A program made the translations under genes and the position numbers. Shown one piece after another: positions 1 through 5,845 of a DNA stretch of 14,611 bases. Numbering within the stretch: position 1 is the first letter of the stretch; each line of letters starts with the position of its first letter. The notes beneath the pieces are model-generated. The model was not told where the DNA came from and made no database searches. It was given only the letters and a program-made list of their open reading frames with translations. The stretch is from Nitrospira sp. (GTDB lineage: Bacteria; Nitrospirota; JACRHL01): contig JALWRU010000352.1 of the NCBI GenBank assembly GCA_026994095.1, positions 1 through 14,611 on the forward strand, in the 5' to 3' direction.

Positions 1-238
1 GTTATTGGGGGTGGTCTTTGTCCTGGGCACCGAGCGGGCGGTGCTGGACCCGACCCTGCGCACCGCACTGGCGGTGGGCTTTTTAGGGGCGTTTACCACC
101 TTTTCGACCTTCTCGCTGGAGACCGTTCATCTGTTGCGTGAGGGCAGCACCCTGTTGGCAGCGGTGAACATGGGCAGTAACCTGTTGGTCTGTATCGGTG
201 CCGCCTGGGCTGGGATGAGCCTGGCACGGCTGCTGTAA
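1..238 (+). CDS. crcB: CrcB/Fluc fluoride ion channel, C-terminal part (5' end off window)
   Basis: This is the C-terminal portion of a small four-helix membrane protein that exports fluoride as a dual-topology dimer. The reading frame is open to the left edge, so the gene starts before the window; the TTG at position 5 is internal and not a start. The diagnostic motif GFLGAFTTFSTFSLE (third helix; known in the family for the phenylalanine/threonine fluoride path and central Na+ site) is intact. It is followed by a final hydrophobic helix (ANMGSNLLVCIGAAWAGMSLARLL). It ends in TAA 17 bp before the DUF190 gene, which has its own Shine-Dalgarno (GGGAGG, 242-247); the two are probably co-transcribed. 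Any fluoride riboswitch would lie upstream, outside the window. Family assignment is secure. Confidence 0.93.
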   Translation, partial: LLGVVFVLGTERAVLDPTLRTALAVGFLGAFTTFSTFSLETVHLLREGSTLLAAVNMGSNLLVCIGAAWAGMSLARLL

Positions 239-255
239 GCTGGGAGGATCAGCGC

Positions 256-609
256 ATGAAAGGTGTATCAGGAACCCGTCTGTTGATGCGAATCTTCATT
301 CAGGAGTCCGACCATTTCGAGGGTCAGCCGCTCTATCTGGCGCTGTTGCGGCTGTTCCAGCGGGAGGGGCTGTCGGGTGGCACCGCTCTTCGGGGCATCG
401 CCGGGTTCGGGGTCCATTCGGCCCTGCATACCGACCGCTTTCTGGATTTGAGTGATCACCTGCCCACGGTGGTGGAGGTGATCGATCAGGAGGCGCGGGT
501 GCGGGCGCTGTTGCCGACCATCGATACCATGATGCAGAGCGGACTGGTGACCTTTGAGCAGGTGGAGGTGATCTCCTACAGCCACCCCAAGGGTATCCCT
601 CCAGAATAG
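256..609 (+). CDS. DUF190 family protein (PII-like small protein)
   Basis: A 117-aa soluble protein of the DUF190 family, compact alpha/beta proteins with a ferredoxin-like, PII-like fold. Visible family features are the N-terminal strand LLMRIFIQESD, the segment GQPLYLALLRLFQREGLSGGTALRGIAGFG (helix plus the conserved GxTVxRGIxGFG-like loop), and the closing strand pattern LPTVVEVIDQEARVRALLPTID. Start ATG 256 is preceded by GGGAGG at good spacing. DUF190 genes are known to sit beside crcB, as here, so a role in sensing or modulating fluoride or ion export is commonly proposed but unproven. Length is normal for the family and nothing looks broken. A hairpin at 661-690 follows the stop and may end the transcript. 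Confidence 0.88.
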   Translation: MKGVSGTRLLMRIFIQESDHFEGQPLYLALLRLFQREGLSGGTALRGIAGFGVHSALHTDRFLDLSDHLPTVVEVIDQEARVRALLPTIDTMMQSGLVTFEQVEVISYSHPKGIPPE

Positions 610-660
610 ATGGCCACCTCCTGTCAACCGCTGGCGGGCTGGTGCGTTGTCATTGGGGAA

Positions 661-690
661 GGTGGTACCGGGCTAACCCCGGTTGCCACC
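661..690 (+). terminator. Strong hairpin between the crcB-DUF190 and sigma-factor transcription units
   Basis: Imperfect inverted repeat: GGTGG (661-665), a bulged T, ACCGGG (667-672), loop CTAAC, CCCGGT (678-683), bulge TG, CCACC (686-690). This gives 11 GC-rich base pairs. There is no run of T after it, so it is not a textbook intrinsic terminator. It could terminate with help, protect the 3' end, or act on the next gene. A TACAAT hexamer follows at 694-699 and could be the -10 box for the sigma operon, but no convincing -35 is seen. The rest of 610-790 shows nothing else I can assign. Confidence 0.4.
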
Positions 691-790
691 GGATACAATC
701 AACGATGTGTGCGTACAGGGAGCGCTTGTTCTGGGTAACGATGGCAATCGAAGACCTGAAGTTTCGGACCCGCCAGCGGATGTGCTGGAT

Positions 791-1315
791 ATGGACGGAT
801 TTTTGGCAGAGGTCGCACCCCGGGCATTTGTGATGACCCGCTCCGCACTGCGTAACTCGGATGACGCGATGGATATTGTGCAGGATGCCATGTTCAAACT
901 GGTAAGCAACTACAGTGACCGCCCCTCGGCAGAGTGGGCACCGCTGTTCTATCGCATCCTGCAAAGCAAGATTCGCGACTGGATGCGGCGGGAGAAGGTG
1001 CGTGGTCGGGTCCGTGGCTGGTTCGGTGGGTCCGGTGAGGGTGAGGACAGCGAAGACCTGCTGCAACAGGTGCCTGATCCCCGTGCCCAGACCCCGCTGT
1101 CGAGCCTGCAACAGCAACGCCAGAACAGTGCGCTGGTCACGGCGGTGGGGCAGTTGCCGGATCGGCAACGACAGGTATTTTTATTGCGCGCCTGGGAGGG
1201 CCTGGATGTGGCCCAGACCGCCCGGGCGATGGGCTGTTCTGCCGGATCGGTCAAGACCCACTATTTTCGTGCGGTGCGCGCCCTGCGTACCCTGCTGGAG
1301 GGGGAGTGGTCATGA
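791..1315 (+). CDS. ECF-like RNA polymerase sigma factor (sigma-70 family)
   Basis: About 174 aa from ATG 791. Region 2 runs from DGFLAEVAPRAFVMTRSAL through DDAMDIVQDAMFKLV (core-binding and -10 recognition helices) to WAPLFYRILQSKIRDWMRR. A Gln/Ser-rich linker follows. Region 4 is LPDRQRQVFLLRAWEGLDVAQTARAMGCSAGSVKTHYFRAVRALRTLL, a classic helix-turn-helix for -35 recognition. The frame is open upstream to TTG 683 and holds GTG 782. I prefer ATG 791 because it places the family's usual N-terminus at region 2 and a possible -10 box lies at 694-699, downstream of TTG 683; the ribosome-binding site is weak for all choices. It heads an overlapping operon with a one-TM protein, a small protein and a DUF3106 protein, which suggests an envelope-linked regulon, probably autoregulated. 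Confidence 0.88.
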   Translation: MDGFLAEVAPRAFVMTRSALRNSDDAMDIVQDAMFKLVSNYSDRPSAEWAPLFYRILQSKIRDWMRREKVRGRVRGWFGGSGEGEDSEDLLQQVPDPRAQTPLSSLQQQRQNSALVTAVGQLPDRQRQVFLLRAWEGLDVAQTARAMGCSAGSVKTHYFRAVRALRTLLEGEWS

Positions 1316-1731
1316 ACAACGATGACAAGCGTCACCCGCTGCAAGCGGGTGCCCCGCAATCGGATGAGGTGTTATCTGCTGCCGACAAGGCCCTGCTGGA
1401 CTATGCCCGCGAGTCACTGGATCAGGAGGTGGCCGGGCTGGACCCGGCGGTGATGACGCGGCTGAACCGGGCCCGGCAGCAGGCCCTGGCAGGACGTGCC
1501 CGCACCCCCCGTGCGCGCCGACGCCAGAACCGTCGCTGGTGGTGGCCTGCCGGAGGGTTGGCGACTGCCGTGGCGGCAGGGCTGGCAGTTATTCTGCTGT
1601 CCCCCGGTCCAGAACTACCGACCGCACCGGTATTGACCGATCTGGAGATACTGGCCTCGGCGGAAGGGGTCGATTTTTACGAAGAGCTGGAGTTCTATCT
1701 CTGGCTGGCGGAGCAGGTCGATGCCGGTTGA
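1312..1731 (+). CDS. Single-TM protein, putative anti-sigma factor (DUF3619-like)
   Basis: A 139-aa protein starting at ATG 1312, which overlaps the sigma-factor stop (ATGA), a sign of translational coupling. The N-terminal half is helical and soluble (ADKALLDYARESLDQEVAGLDPAVMTRLNRARQQAL), then an Arg-rich stretch, then WWWPAGGLATAVAAGLAVILL as one transmembrane segment around residues 80-98, then an acidic tail ending DFYEELEFYLWLAEQ. A cytoplasmic N-terminus, positive residues before the TM and a short periplasmic tail fit an anti-sigma role. The LDxxVxxRLxxAR pattern resembles DUF3619. No zinc-binding HxxxCxxC anti-sigma motif is present, so the anti-sigma role is inferred mainly from position. 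GTG 1306 is an alternative start. Confidence 0.75.
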   Translation: MNNDDKRHPLQAGAPQSDEVLSAADKALLDYARESLDQEVAGLDPAVMTRLNRARQQALAGRARTPRARRRQNRRWWWPAGGLATAVAAGLAVILLSPGPELPTAPVLTDLEILASAEGVDFYEELEFYLWLAEQVDAG

Positions 1732-1990
1732 TCCGCTCACCATCGGTTTGATACTGGCCATGGCGGGCAGCCCACGGGCGGATTCTCCCAGGGATTTGCC
1801 TCGCAGCGAGGTATTGCCGTCGGCAGAGTTACTGGAATTTTTAGGTGCCTGGAGCACCGATGACGGGGAGTGGGTGGCACCGGAGATGTTTGAGCAGATG
1901 AATGTGCCTGAATTAAACAATACAGCGCCCGATGAGCGGGCCACAGAGCAGCGTCAGACACCCCGTCAAGGTCAGGAGGGCAGGTTGTGA
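1721..1990 (+). CDS. Small protein of unknown function in the sigma operon
   Basis: An 89-aa ORF from ATG 1721, overlapping the preceding stop by 11 nt and overlapping the next start (GTGA at 1987-1990), so it fits tightly into the operon. The N-terminus (PLTIGLILAMAGSPRA) is mildly hydrophobic and could be a short signal or membrane anchor. A conserved-looking core reads LPSAELLEFLGAWSTDDGEWVAPEMF. The C-terminus is hydrophilic and Gln/Arg-rich. I do not recognise a named family; similar short LLEFLG-x-W-x-DGEW proteins seem to accompany DUF3619/DUF3106 clusters, recalled from general knowledge and not checked. Coupling at both ends makes it very likely a real gene. Confidence 0.68.
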   Translation: MPVDPLTIGLILAMAGSPRADSPRDLPRSEVLPSAELLEFLGAWSTDDGEWVAPEMFEQMNVPELNNTAPDERATEQRQTPRQGQEGRL

Positions 1991-2583
1991 ACAGAACCTG
2001 GTTACTGGCTATTGGCATGGGGCTATTGCTGGCGATTCCGGCGGTTTCGGCAACGGAGGCCTTGGCCGAAGAGCCTCGCTGGACCGAATTGCCTGCGGCC
2101 CAGCAGCGGCTGTTGTCTGACTATGAGCAACGCTGGGACACCCTGCCCCCTGCGCAACGGGCCACACTGGTCGCCGGAGCCCGCCGTTGGCAGCAGATGA
2201 ACAGTGCCGAGCGCCATCAGGTGCAACGTCATTTTGATCAGTGGCAACAGCGCCCACTGGCTCAGCGCAAGGCCATCCGCGAGCGTTTTGTGCGGTTTAA
2301 ATCCCTGTCCAAGGCGCGTCGCAAGCAGGTGTTGCGCCAGCACCGCAAGTTTCGCGCACTGCCGGTGGAGAAGCGTCGTGAACTGCGCCAGCGATTTAAG
2401 GAACACCGGGTCGATCAGGACCGTCTACAGCGGCCTACTCGCCCTGCGGCAGATCGCACCCGCCCGACTACGGTTTTGCCCCACCGGGTGGTGCCGCCCA
2501 AACGCCCTCATCGTCCGACACCGCCACCGGTCCATCGACCGGTGGACCGGCCGACCACCACCCGCACGCTGGATGGTCGTTAG
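1987..2583 (+). CDS. DUF3106 family secreted protein
   Basis: A 198-aa protein starting at GTG 1987, which overlaps the upstream TGA (GTGA). It opens with a clear signal peptide (MNRTWLLAIGMGLLLAIPAVSA, cleavage probably near residues 22-27), so it is exported to the periplasm. The body is a run of degenerate helical repeats of about 20-24 residues built on W-x-x-L-P-x-x-Q-R, for example RWTELPAAQQRLL and RWDTLPPAQRATL, changing to Phe/Lys/Arg-rich versions (RFVRFKSLSKARRKQ, HRKFRALPVEKRREL). This is the DUF3106 pattern. The C-terminal third is Pro/Arg/His-rich and likely disordered. The mature protein is very basic, which suggests contact with an anionic partner such as LPS, peptidoglycan or nucleic acid; this is inference. 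Last gene of the sigma operon and probably a regulon effector. Confidence 0.85.
   Translation: MNRTWLLAIGMGLLLAIPAVSATEALAEEPRWTELPAAQQRLLSDYEQRWDTLPPAQRATLVAGARRWQQMNSAERHQVQRHFDQWQQRPLAQRKAIRERFVRFKSLSKARRKQVLRQHRKFRALPVEKRRELRQRFKEHRVDQDRLQRPTRPAADRTRPTTVLPHRVVPPKRPHRPTPPPVHRPVDRPTTTRTLDGR
2524..2545. repeat. Perfect 8-bp inverted repeat at the 3' end of the DUF3106 gene
   Basis: CCACCGGT (2524-2531), loop CCATCG, ACCGGTGG (2538-2545). It lies inside the Pro/Arg-rich 3' coding end, 36 bp before the stop, just before the convergent DUF547 gene. There is no T-tract. It may be a chance product of Pro/Arg codons or an RNA 3'-end hairpin for the sigma operon. Confidence 0.35.
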
Positions 2584-2602
2584 TCGGTCGGTTTACGGCC
2601 TG

Positions 2603-3412
2603 TCAGCGGGTGGTGTTGAGGTTCCAGTTGTAGTCGAAGTAGTCGTCGATACGGGCAGAGTCCGAGATCGGCTGACGGGCATTGGCGCGGATGAAACGGA
2701 TGACCCCGGCCTCGCCGCCAAAGTCGTCCGCAAACCAGTCAAAAATCGACGAGATCACCAACTTGTTACCGTCGGCCTTTAACCCTTTGGCAGTGTTGTC
2801 CAGAAAGCGCCGCGCCTGTTCGTTCAACTGAAAATCGAGCCGGTCGCTGTCGAAGGCCTCCCGGCGCAGGTCGGGGCATGACAGGGATGCGCAGACAATC
2901 GCCATGTGCACCCGTGGGTCGCCCATGGGCCGCAGGATTTCGTGTTCGATCTGATGCAAGGTCATTTTTTTGCCGCCCACCTTACCGGCCTTGCGTTTCC
3001 AGACGGGTGTGAATAGCGATCCCGCGTCCTTGATGGATTTTTTGACCCGGGTATCGAGCACGGTCTTAATGGCCAGCAGGTTGTAGGCGTTGATCCAGAA
3101 GGCCATGGTCTGCTCACGGCCCTTGAGCATCGCCGGGTCGGCGGCTGCCAGTGCCGCTACCGCCCTGGGGTAGTCATCATCTGCCGCCCAGGCCTTGTAG
3201 TTCACTACATTTAACGGAATACCGCTGATCTGCCCCGGCGACACGTGTCGGTGCAGCAGTCGGTCAAGGGCGTCGAAATCGGCTGCCTGTGCCGTTGTTA
3301 ACGGCAAACAAAAGGCCAGCAACAACAGCACCAGCAGAGACAGTACAAGGGGGCGCGCCGCAGGGGGCAGGGTGCCGGTGGACAGGTTCGATAGGGCGAA
3401 CGGTCGGGTCAT
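2603..3412 (-). CDS. DUF547 domain protein, exported
   Basis: A 269-aa protein with a long basic-to-neutral N-region followed by a strongly hydrophobic stretch (LVLSLLVLLLLAFCLPL, about residues 22-38) and TTAQA-A as a likely signal peptidase site, so it is probably periplasmic. The DUF547 core is clear: LNVVNYKAWAAD, then REQTMAFWINAYNLLAIKTVL, then HQIEHEILRP, and HMAIVCASLSCPDLRREAF, followed by FLDNTAKGL and ISSIFDWFADDF. The Cys-containing CASLSCP motif and FWINAYN are the family hallmarks. The biochemical function of DUF547 is not established, though its fold has been compared to cysteine-protease-like enzymes. It lies 104 bp downstream of the flavoprotein gene on the same strand and converges with the DUF3106 gene, leaving only 19 bp between stops. 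Confidence 0.88.
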   Translation of the reverse strand: MTRPFALSNLSTGTLPPAARPLVLSLLVLLLLAFCLPLTTAQAADFDALDRLLHRHVSPGQISGIPLNVVNYKAWAADDDYPRAVAALAAADPAMLKGREQTMAFWINAYNLLAIKTVLDTRVKKSIKDAGSLFTPVWKRKAGKVGGKKMTLHQIEHEILRPMGDPRVHMAIVCASLSCPDLRREAFDSDRLDFQLNEQARRFLDNTAKGLKADGNKLVISSIFDWFADDFGGEAGVIRFIRANARQPISDSARIDDYFDYNWNLNTTR

Positions 3413-3477
3413 ACCAAAGGTCTTTCTTTGCTTCGTTTATCGCTTGTATGAGCGTGGCTTATGGTACTCATTGGGGG

Positions 3478-3506
3478 GACCGTTCCGCAAAGTGCGGGGC
3501 ACGGTC
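3478..3506 (-). terminator. Hairpin between the flavoprotein gene and the DUF547 gene
   Basis: Inverted repeat: GACCGT (3478-3483), a bulged T, CCGCA (3485-3489), loop AAG, TGCGG (3493-3497), bulge GGC, ACGGTC (3501-3506), giving 11 base pairs. It sits 10 bp past the stop of the minus-strand flavoprotein gene. Read on the minus strand it is followed by CCCCCC, not a T-tract, so it may be an RNA-processing hairpin or attenuator and not a simple intrinsic terminator. The remaining bases to the DUF547 start show no convincing promoter. Confidence 0.42.
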
Positions 3507-3516
3507 GACAGACACA

Positions 3517-5037
3517 TCAACGGCGGCTCCAGCGCAGCCAGCGGGTCATCCATTTTTTTACAGTAGGGGTGAGGCGGCCCCGGTTGAACTCGTCGGCCAC
3601 CTTCTTCCACATCTCGCCGTTACTGGGGTAGGGGTGGATGGTGTTGGCGATCTGCTTCAGGCCGATGCCGTGGGTGATGGCCAGGGTCATCTCGCCGATC
3701 ATGTCACCGGCGTGGTCCGATACCATGGTGGCACCCAGAATGGTATCGCTGCCGGGTTTCAAGTAGACCCGCGCATAGCCCTCGTCGTCACCGTCCAGAC
3801 GGCTGCGGTCGTTGGTGTTCATGGCCACTTCAACGATATCTACCGACAGCCCCTGTTCAGCAATTTCGCCTTCGGTGAGGCCCACATGGGCGACCTCAGG
3901 TTGGGTATAAGTAGCCCATGGGATGACCAAAGACGAGGTCTTCTGGCGGCTGGGGAAGAGCGCGTTGGCCAGCACGATGCGGGCGCAGGCGTCGGCGGCG
4001 TGGGTGAATTTATATTGAAAACAGACGTCACCAGCCCCGTAGATGGCCGAATTACTGGTGCAAAGCTGTTCGTTGACCACCACCCCCTTGCGCGGGTCGT
4101 ACTGGACGCCAGCGGCTTCCAGCCCCAGCCCGTCCACGTTGGGGGCGCGGCCTACACCCACCAGAATCTGGTCGACCACGATCTCTTCGAGTTCACCAGC
4201 CTTGTTCTTGACGGTGAGGATGCGCTCGTCACCGCGTCGGGTAACCTTCTGCAAGGCGGTATGGGTGCGTATATCGATCCCGTCGGCCAGCAGGGATTGG
4301 GTAACCACCCCGGCTGCGCGGGCCTCCTCCCGCACCATGATCCGGTCGGCCTGCTCCAGCAGGGTGACCTGGCTGCCAAAGCGGGCAAAGGACTGGCCCA
4401 GTTCGCAGCCGATGGGGCCGGAGCCGATCACTGCCAACCGGGGCGGCAACTCTTTTAAGTCGAATACATTTTCATTGGTGAGCGGGTCGGATTCGGCCAG
4501 ACCCTCAATGGGGGGTAGCACTGCCCGTGCGCCGGTGGCAATTACCGCCCGTTTGAAGTCCAGCACCTGCCCGGCCACCGACACCTGATTAGGGCCGGTA
4601 AAGACCCCGTCGCCCAGATAGACATCGACCCCCAGCCCGGTAAAGCGGGCCGGGCTGTCGTGGTGCGACATGTCGGCCCGCAGGCGATACATGCGCGCCA
4701 TCACTGCGGCAAAATCGGCCTGGGCATTTTCGGTACCGGTGACCCCGAATGCTGCACCGGCGCGGGCATCGGACACGACGCGGGCAGAGCGGATCAAGCC
4801 TTTGGACGGTACACACCCCACGTTGAGGCAATCGCCGCCCATCTGATGGCGTTCGATCAACGCCACCTTGGCCCCAAGGCCCGCCGCTCCAGCTGCGCAG
4901 ACCAGCCCGGCCGGACCTGCGCCTACCACCACCAGGTTGTAGCGCCCATCCGGGGTGGGGTTTTGCCAATCGGGCGGGGTGACCTCTGCATGCCACTGGT
5001 CCAGGTATTCGGTGCGTCGGTCGGCGGCGTCGGTCAT
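3517..5037 (-). CDS. Mercuric-reductase-like FAD/NAD(P) pyridine nucleotide-disulfide oxidoreductase
   Basis: A 506-aa flavoprotein of the class I disulfide oxidoreductase family (lipoamide dehydrogenase, glutathione reductase, MerA). In order: FAD dinucleotide fold VVVGAGPAG (residues 36-44), redox-active pair GGDCLNVGCVPSK (Cys70/Cys75), NAD(P) fold VIGSGPIGCELG, second FAD motif IYGAGDV, and a dimerisation domain. The C-terminal active-site motif reads HPYPSNGE: Tyr470 stands where lipoamide dehydrogenase and glutathione reductase have the catalytic His, as in MerA, and Glu475 is kept. The N-terminal NmerA domain and the C-terminal vicinal Cys pair of true MerA are absent, so mercury reduction is not supported and the substrate is unknown. 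ATG 5037 has an AGGAA Shine-Dalgarno. It diverges from the MerR gene across 292 bp, and the DUF547 gene follows. Confidence 0.9.
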   Translation of the reverse strand: MTDAADRRTEYLDQWHAEVTPPDWQNPTPDGRYNLVVVGAGPAGLVCAAGAAGLGAKVALIERHQMGGDCLNVGCVPSKGLIRSARVVSDARAGAAFGVTGTENAQADFAAVMARMYRLRADMSHHDSPARFTGLGVDVYLGDGVFTGPNQVSVAGQVLDFKRAVIATGARAVLPPIEGLAESDPLTNENVFDLKELPPRLAVIGSGPIGCELGQSFARFGSQVTLLEQADRIMVREEARAAGVVTQSLLADGIDIRTHTALQKVTRRGDERILTVKNKAGELEEIVVDQILVGVGRAPNVDGLGLEAAGVQYDPRKGVVVNEQLCTSNSAIYGAGDVCFQYKFTHAADACARIVLANALFPSRQKTSSLVIPWATYTQPEVAHVGLTEGEIAEQGLSVDIVEVAMNTNDRSRLDGDDEGYARVYLKPGSDTILGATMVSDHAGDMIGEMTLAITHGIGLKQIANTIHPYPSNGEMWKKVADEFNRGRLTPTVKKWMTRWLRWSRR

Positions 5038-5225
5038 GGGATTCCTATGGGTTTATGGCACGTTACAGGTACCAGAGGGCGGTTAAGCGGGTCCGGAATT
5101 TACTCAATTCAGTCCTATCGGTCCGGGCCGTCGAAGGATGCAAACAGGTGAGCGGATTGCTCTATTCCGCCGATAGAATGTTAACCCTGAAAGCAGGACA
5201 GCGTCCGGTGACGTTGCCTAAAAAC

Positions 5226-5249
5226 GGACAAACTATATCGCTTTTGTCC
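5226..5249. promoter_or_regulatory. Inverted repeat, candidate operator in the divergent intergenic region
   Basis: GGACAAA (5226-5232), a 10-nt spacer, TTTGTCC (5243-5249). It ends 9 bp before the TTGACA -35 box of the MerR-led operon. MerR proteins classically bind between -35 and -10, so this upstream site may instead bind another factor or be an atypical MerR site. The surrounding 292-bp gap (5038-5329) also contains a weaker GCGGA/TCCGC inverted repeat (5152-5170) and nothing else I can assign. Confidence 0.38.
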
Positions 5250-5258
5250 CTATTTTTC

Positions 5259-5286
5259 TTGACATTCTCAATCAGTTACGCAAAAT
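5259..5286 (+). promoter_or_regulatory. Sigma-70 type promoter for the merR-parA operon
   Basis: A perfect -35 box TTGACA (5259-5264), a 16-bp spacer and CAAAAT (5281-5286) as a 4/6 match -10 box, in a local AT-rich dip in otherwise GC-rich DNA. It lies about 40 bp upstream of the GTG start at 5330. The -10 assignment is less secure than the -35; ATAAAT (5293-5298) is nearby but too far for normal spacing, although MerR-controlled promoters do use long spacers. Confidence 0.5.
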
Positions 5287-5316
5287 GACTGCATAAATCC
5301 GCACGTAACCCGCACC

Positions 5317-5324
5317 AAGGAGGA
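5317..5324 (+). promoter_or_regulatory. Strong Shine-Dalgarno fixing the GTG start of the MerR gene
   Basis: AAGGAGGA ends 5 nt before GTG 5330. It is a near-perfect anti-16S match and the best ribosome-binding site in the window, so GTG 5330 is a confident start. Confidence 0.8.
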
Positions 5325-5329
5325 GCATC

Positions 5330-5821
5330 GTGGCGGAAGGATTTTCCAGCAAGCAGGCCCGGCAGATTGTCGGCATCACCGACCGTCAGCTCGGCTATTG
5401 GCGGCGTACCGAACTGGTGTGCCCCAGCGAGCGTACTGACGGCGGCCACGCCCGCTATACCTTTCAGGATCTGATTGCGCTGACCACCGCCAAGCGGCTG
5501 ATCGACGCGGGTGTATCGGTGCAACGTATCCGCAAGAACATTGCCGCCTTGACCGCACTACTGCCGACCCTGGACCGCCCCCTGTCGGAGGTATCGCTGA
5601 TGGCCACCGGCGATGTGGTGCTGGTATTTCATGGAGGAATGGCGTTTGAAGCGCTGTCCGGGCAGGAGTGGATCTTCCCGGTGGCAGAGCTCCAGCGACA
5701 GGTAGAAGCAGTCCGTGGTGATGCGCCGGAACAGGGCGAGTTGTTTGCCGGGTGGGACATGCAGCAACAGGCCGATACAACCGACCGGGATGGTGATGAT
5801 CCCCTGGCGGTGGCCTCATAA
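5330..5821 (+). CDS. MerR-family transcriptional regulator, first gene of the parA-CBM48 operon
   Basis: A 163-aa protein with an N-terminal MerR winged helix-turn-helix: SSKQARQIVGITDRQLGYWRRTELVCPS (recognition helix and wing), then GGHARYTFQDLIALTTAKRLIDAGVSVQRIRKNI, ending in a helix that would form the dimer coiled coil. The C-terminal half (about residues 80-163) contains LMATGDVVLVFHGGMAFEALSGQEWIFPVAEL and an acidic tail. It has only one cysteine (in VCPS, within the DNA-binding domain), so it is not a metal-thiol sensor like MerR, CueR or ZntR; the effector is unknown. The ParA gene starts 24 bp after its stop. Likely role is control of its own operon and perhaps the divergent flavoprotein gene, from position only. 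Similar MerR proteins with a C-terminal GDVVLxF segment occur in several bacterial groups. Confidence 0.86.
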   Translation: MAEGFSSKQARQIVGITDRQLGYWRRTELVCPSERTDGGHARYTFQDLIALTTAKRLIDAGVSVQRIRKNIAALTALLPTLDRPLSEVSLMATGDVVLVFHGGMAFEALSGQEWIFPVAELQRQVEAVRGDAPEQGELFAGWDMQQQADTTDRDGDDPLAVAS

Positions 5822-5845
5822 AACGGAATAGATGAGGGACGATTG

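Noticed and set aside
683..790. Upstream extension of the sigma factor to TTG 683
   Set aside because: It has no ribosome-binding site, a hairpin arm ends at 690 and a possible -10 box lies at 694-699; the family-like sequence begins at 791.
3289..4458. Long open frame (389 codons) on the plus strand opposite the flavoprotein gene
   Set aside because: It is antisense to clear family motifs of the flavoprotein and DUF547 genes, has no recognisable domain, and such shadows are common in high-GC DNA.
3517..5330. Mercury-resistance (mer) operon, from a MerR gene beside a MerA-like gene
   Set aside because: The MerR protein lacks metal-binding cysteines, the MerA-like protein lacks NmerA and the C-terminal cysteine pair, and no merT or merP is present.
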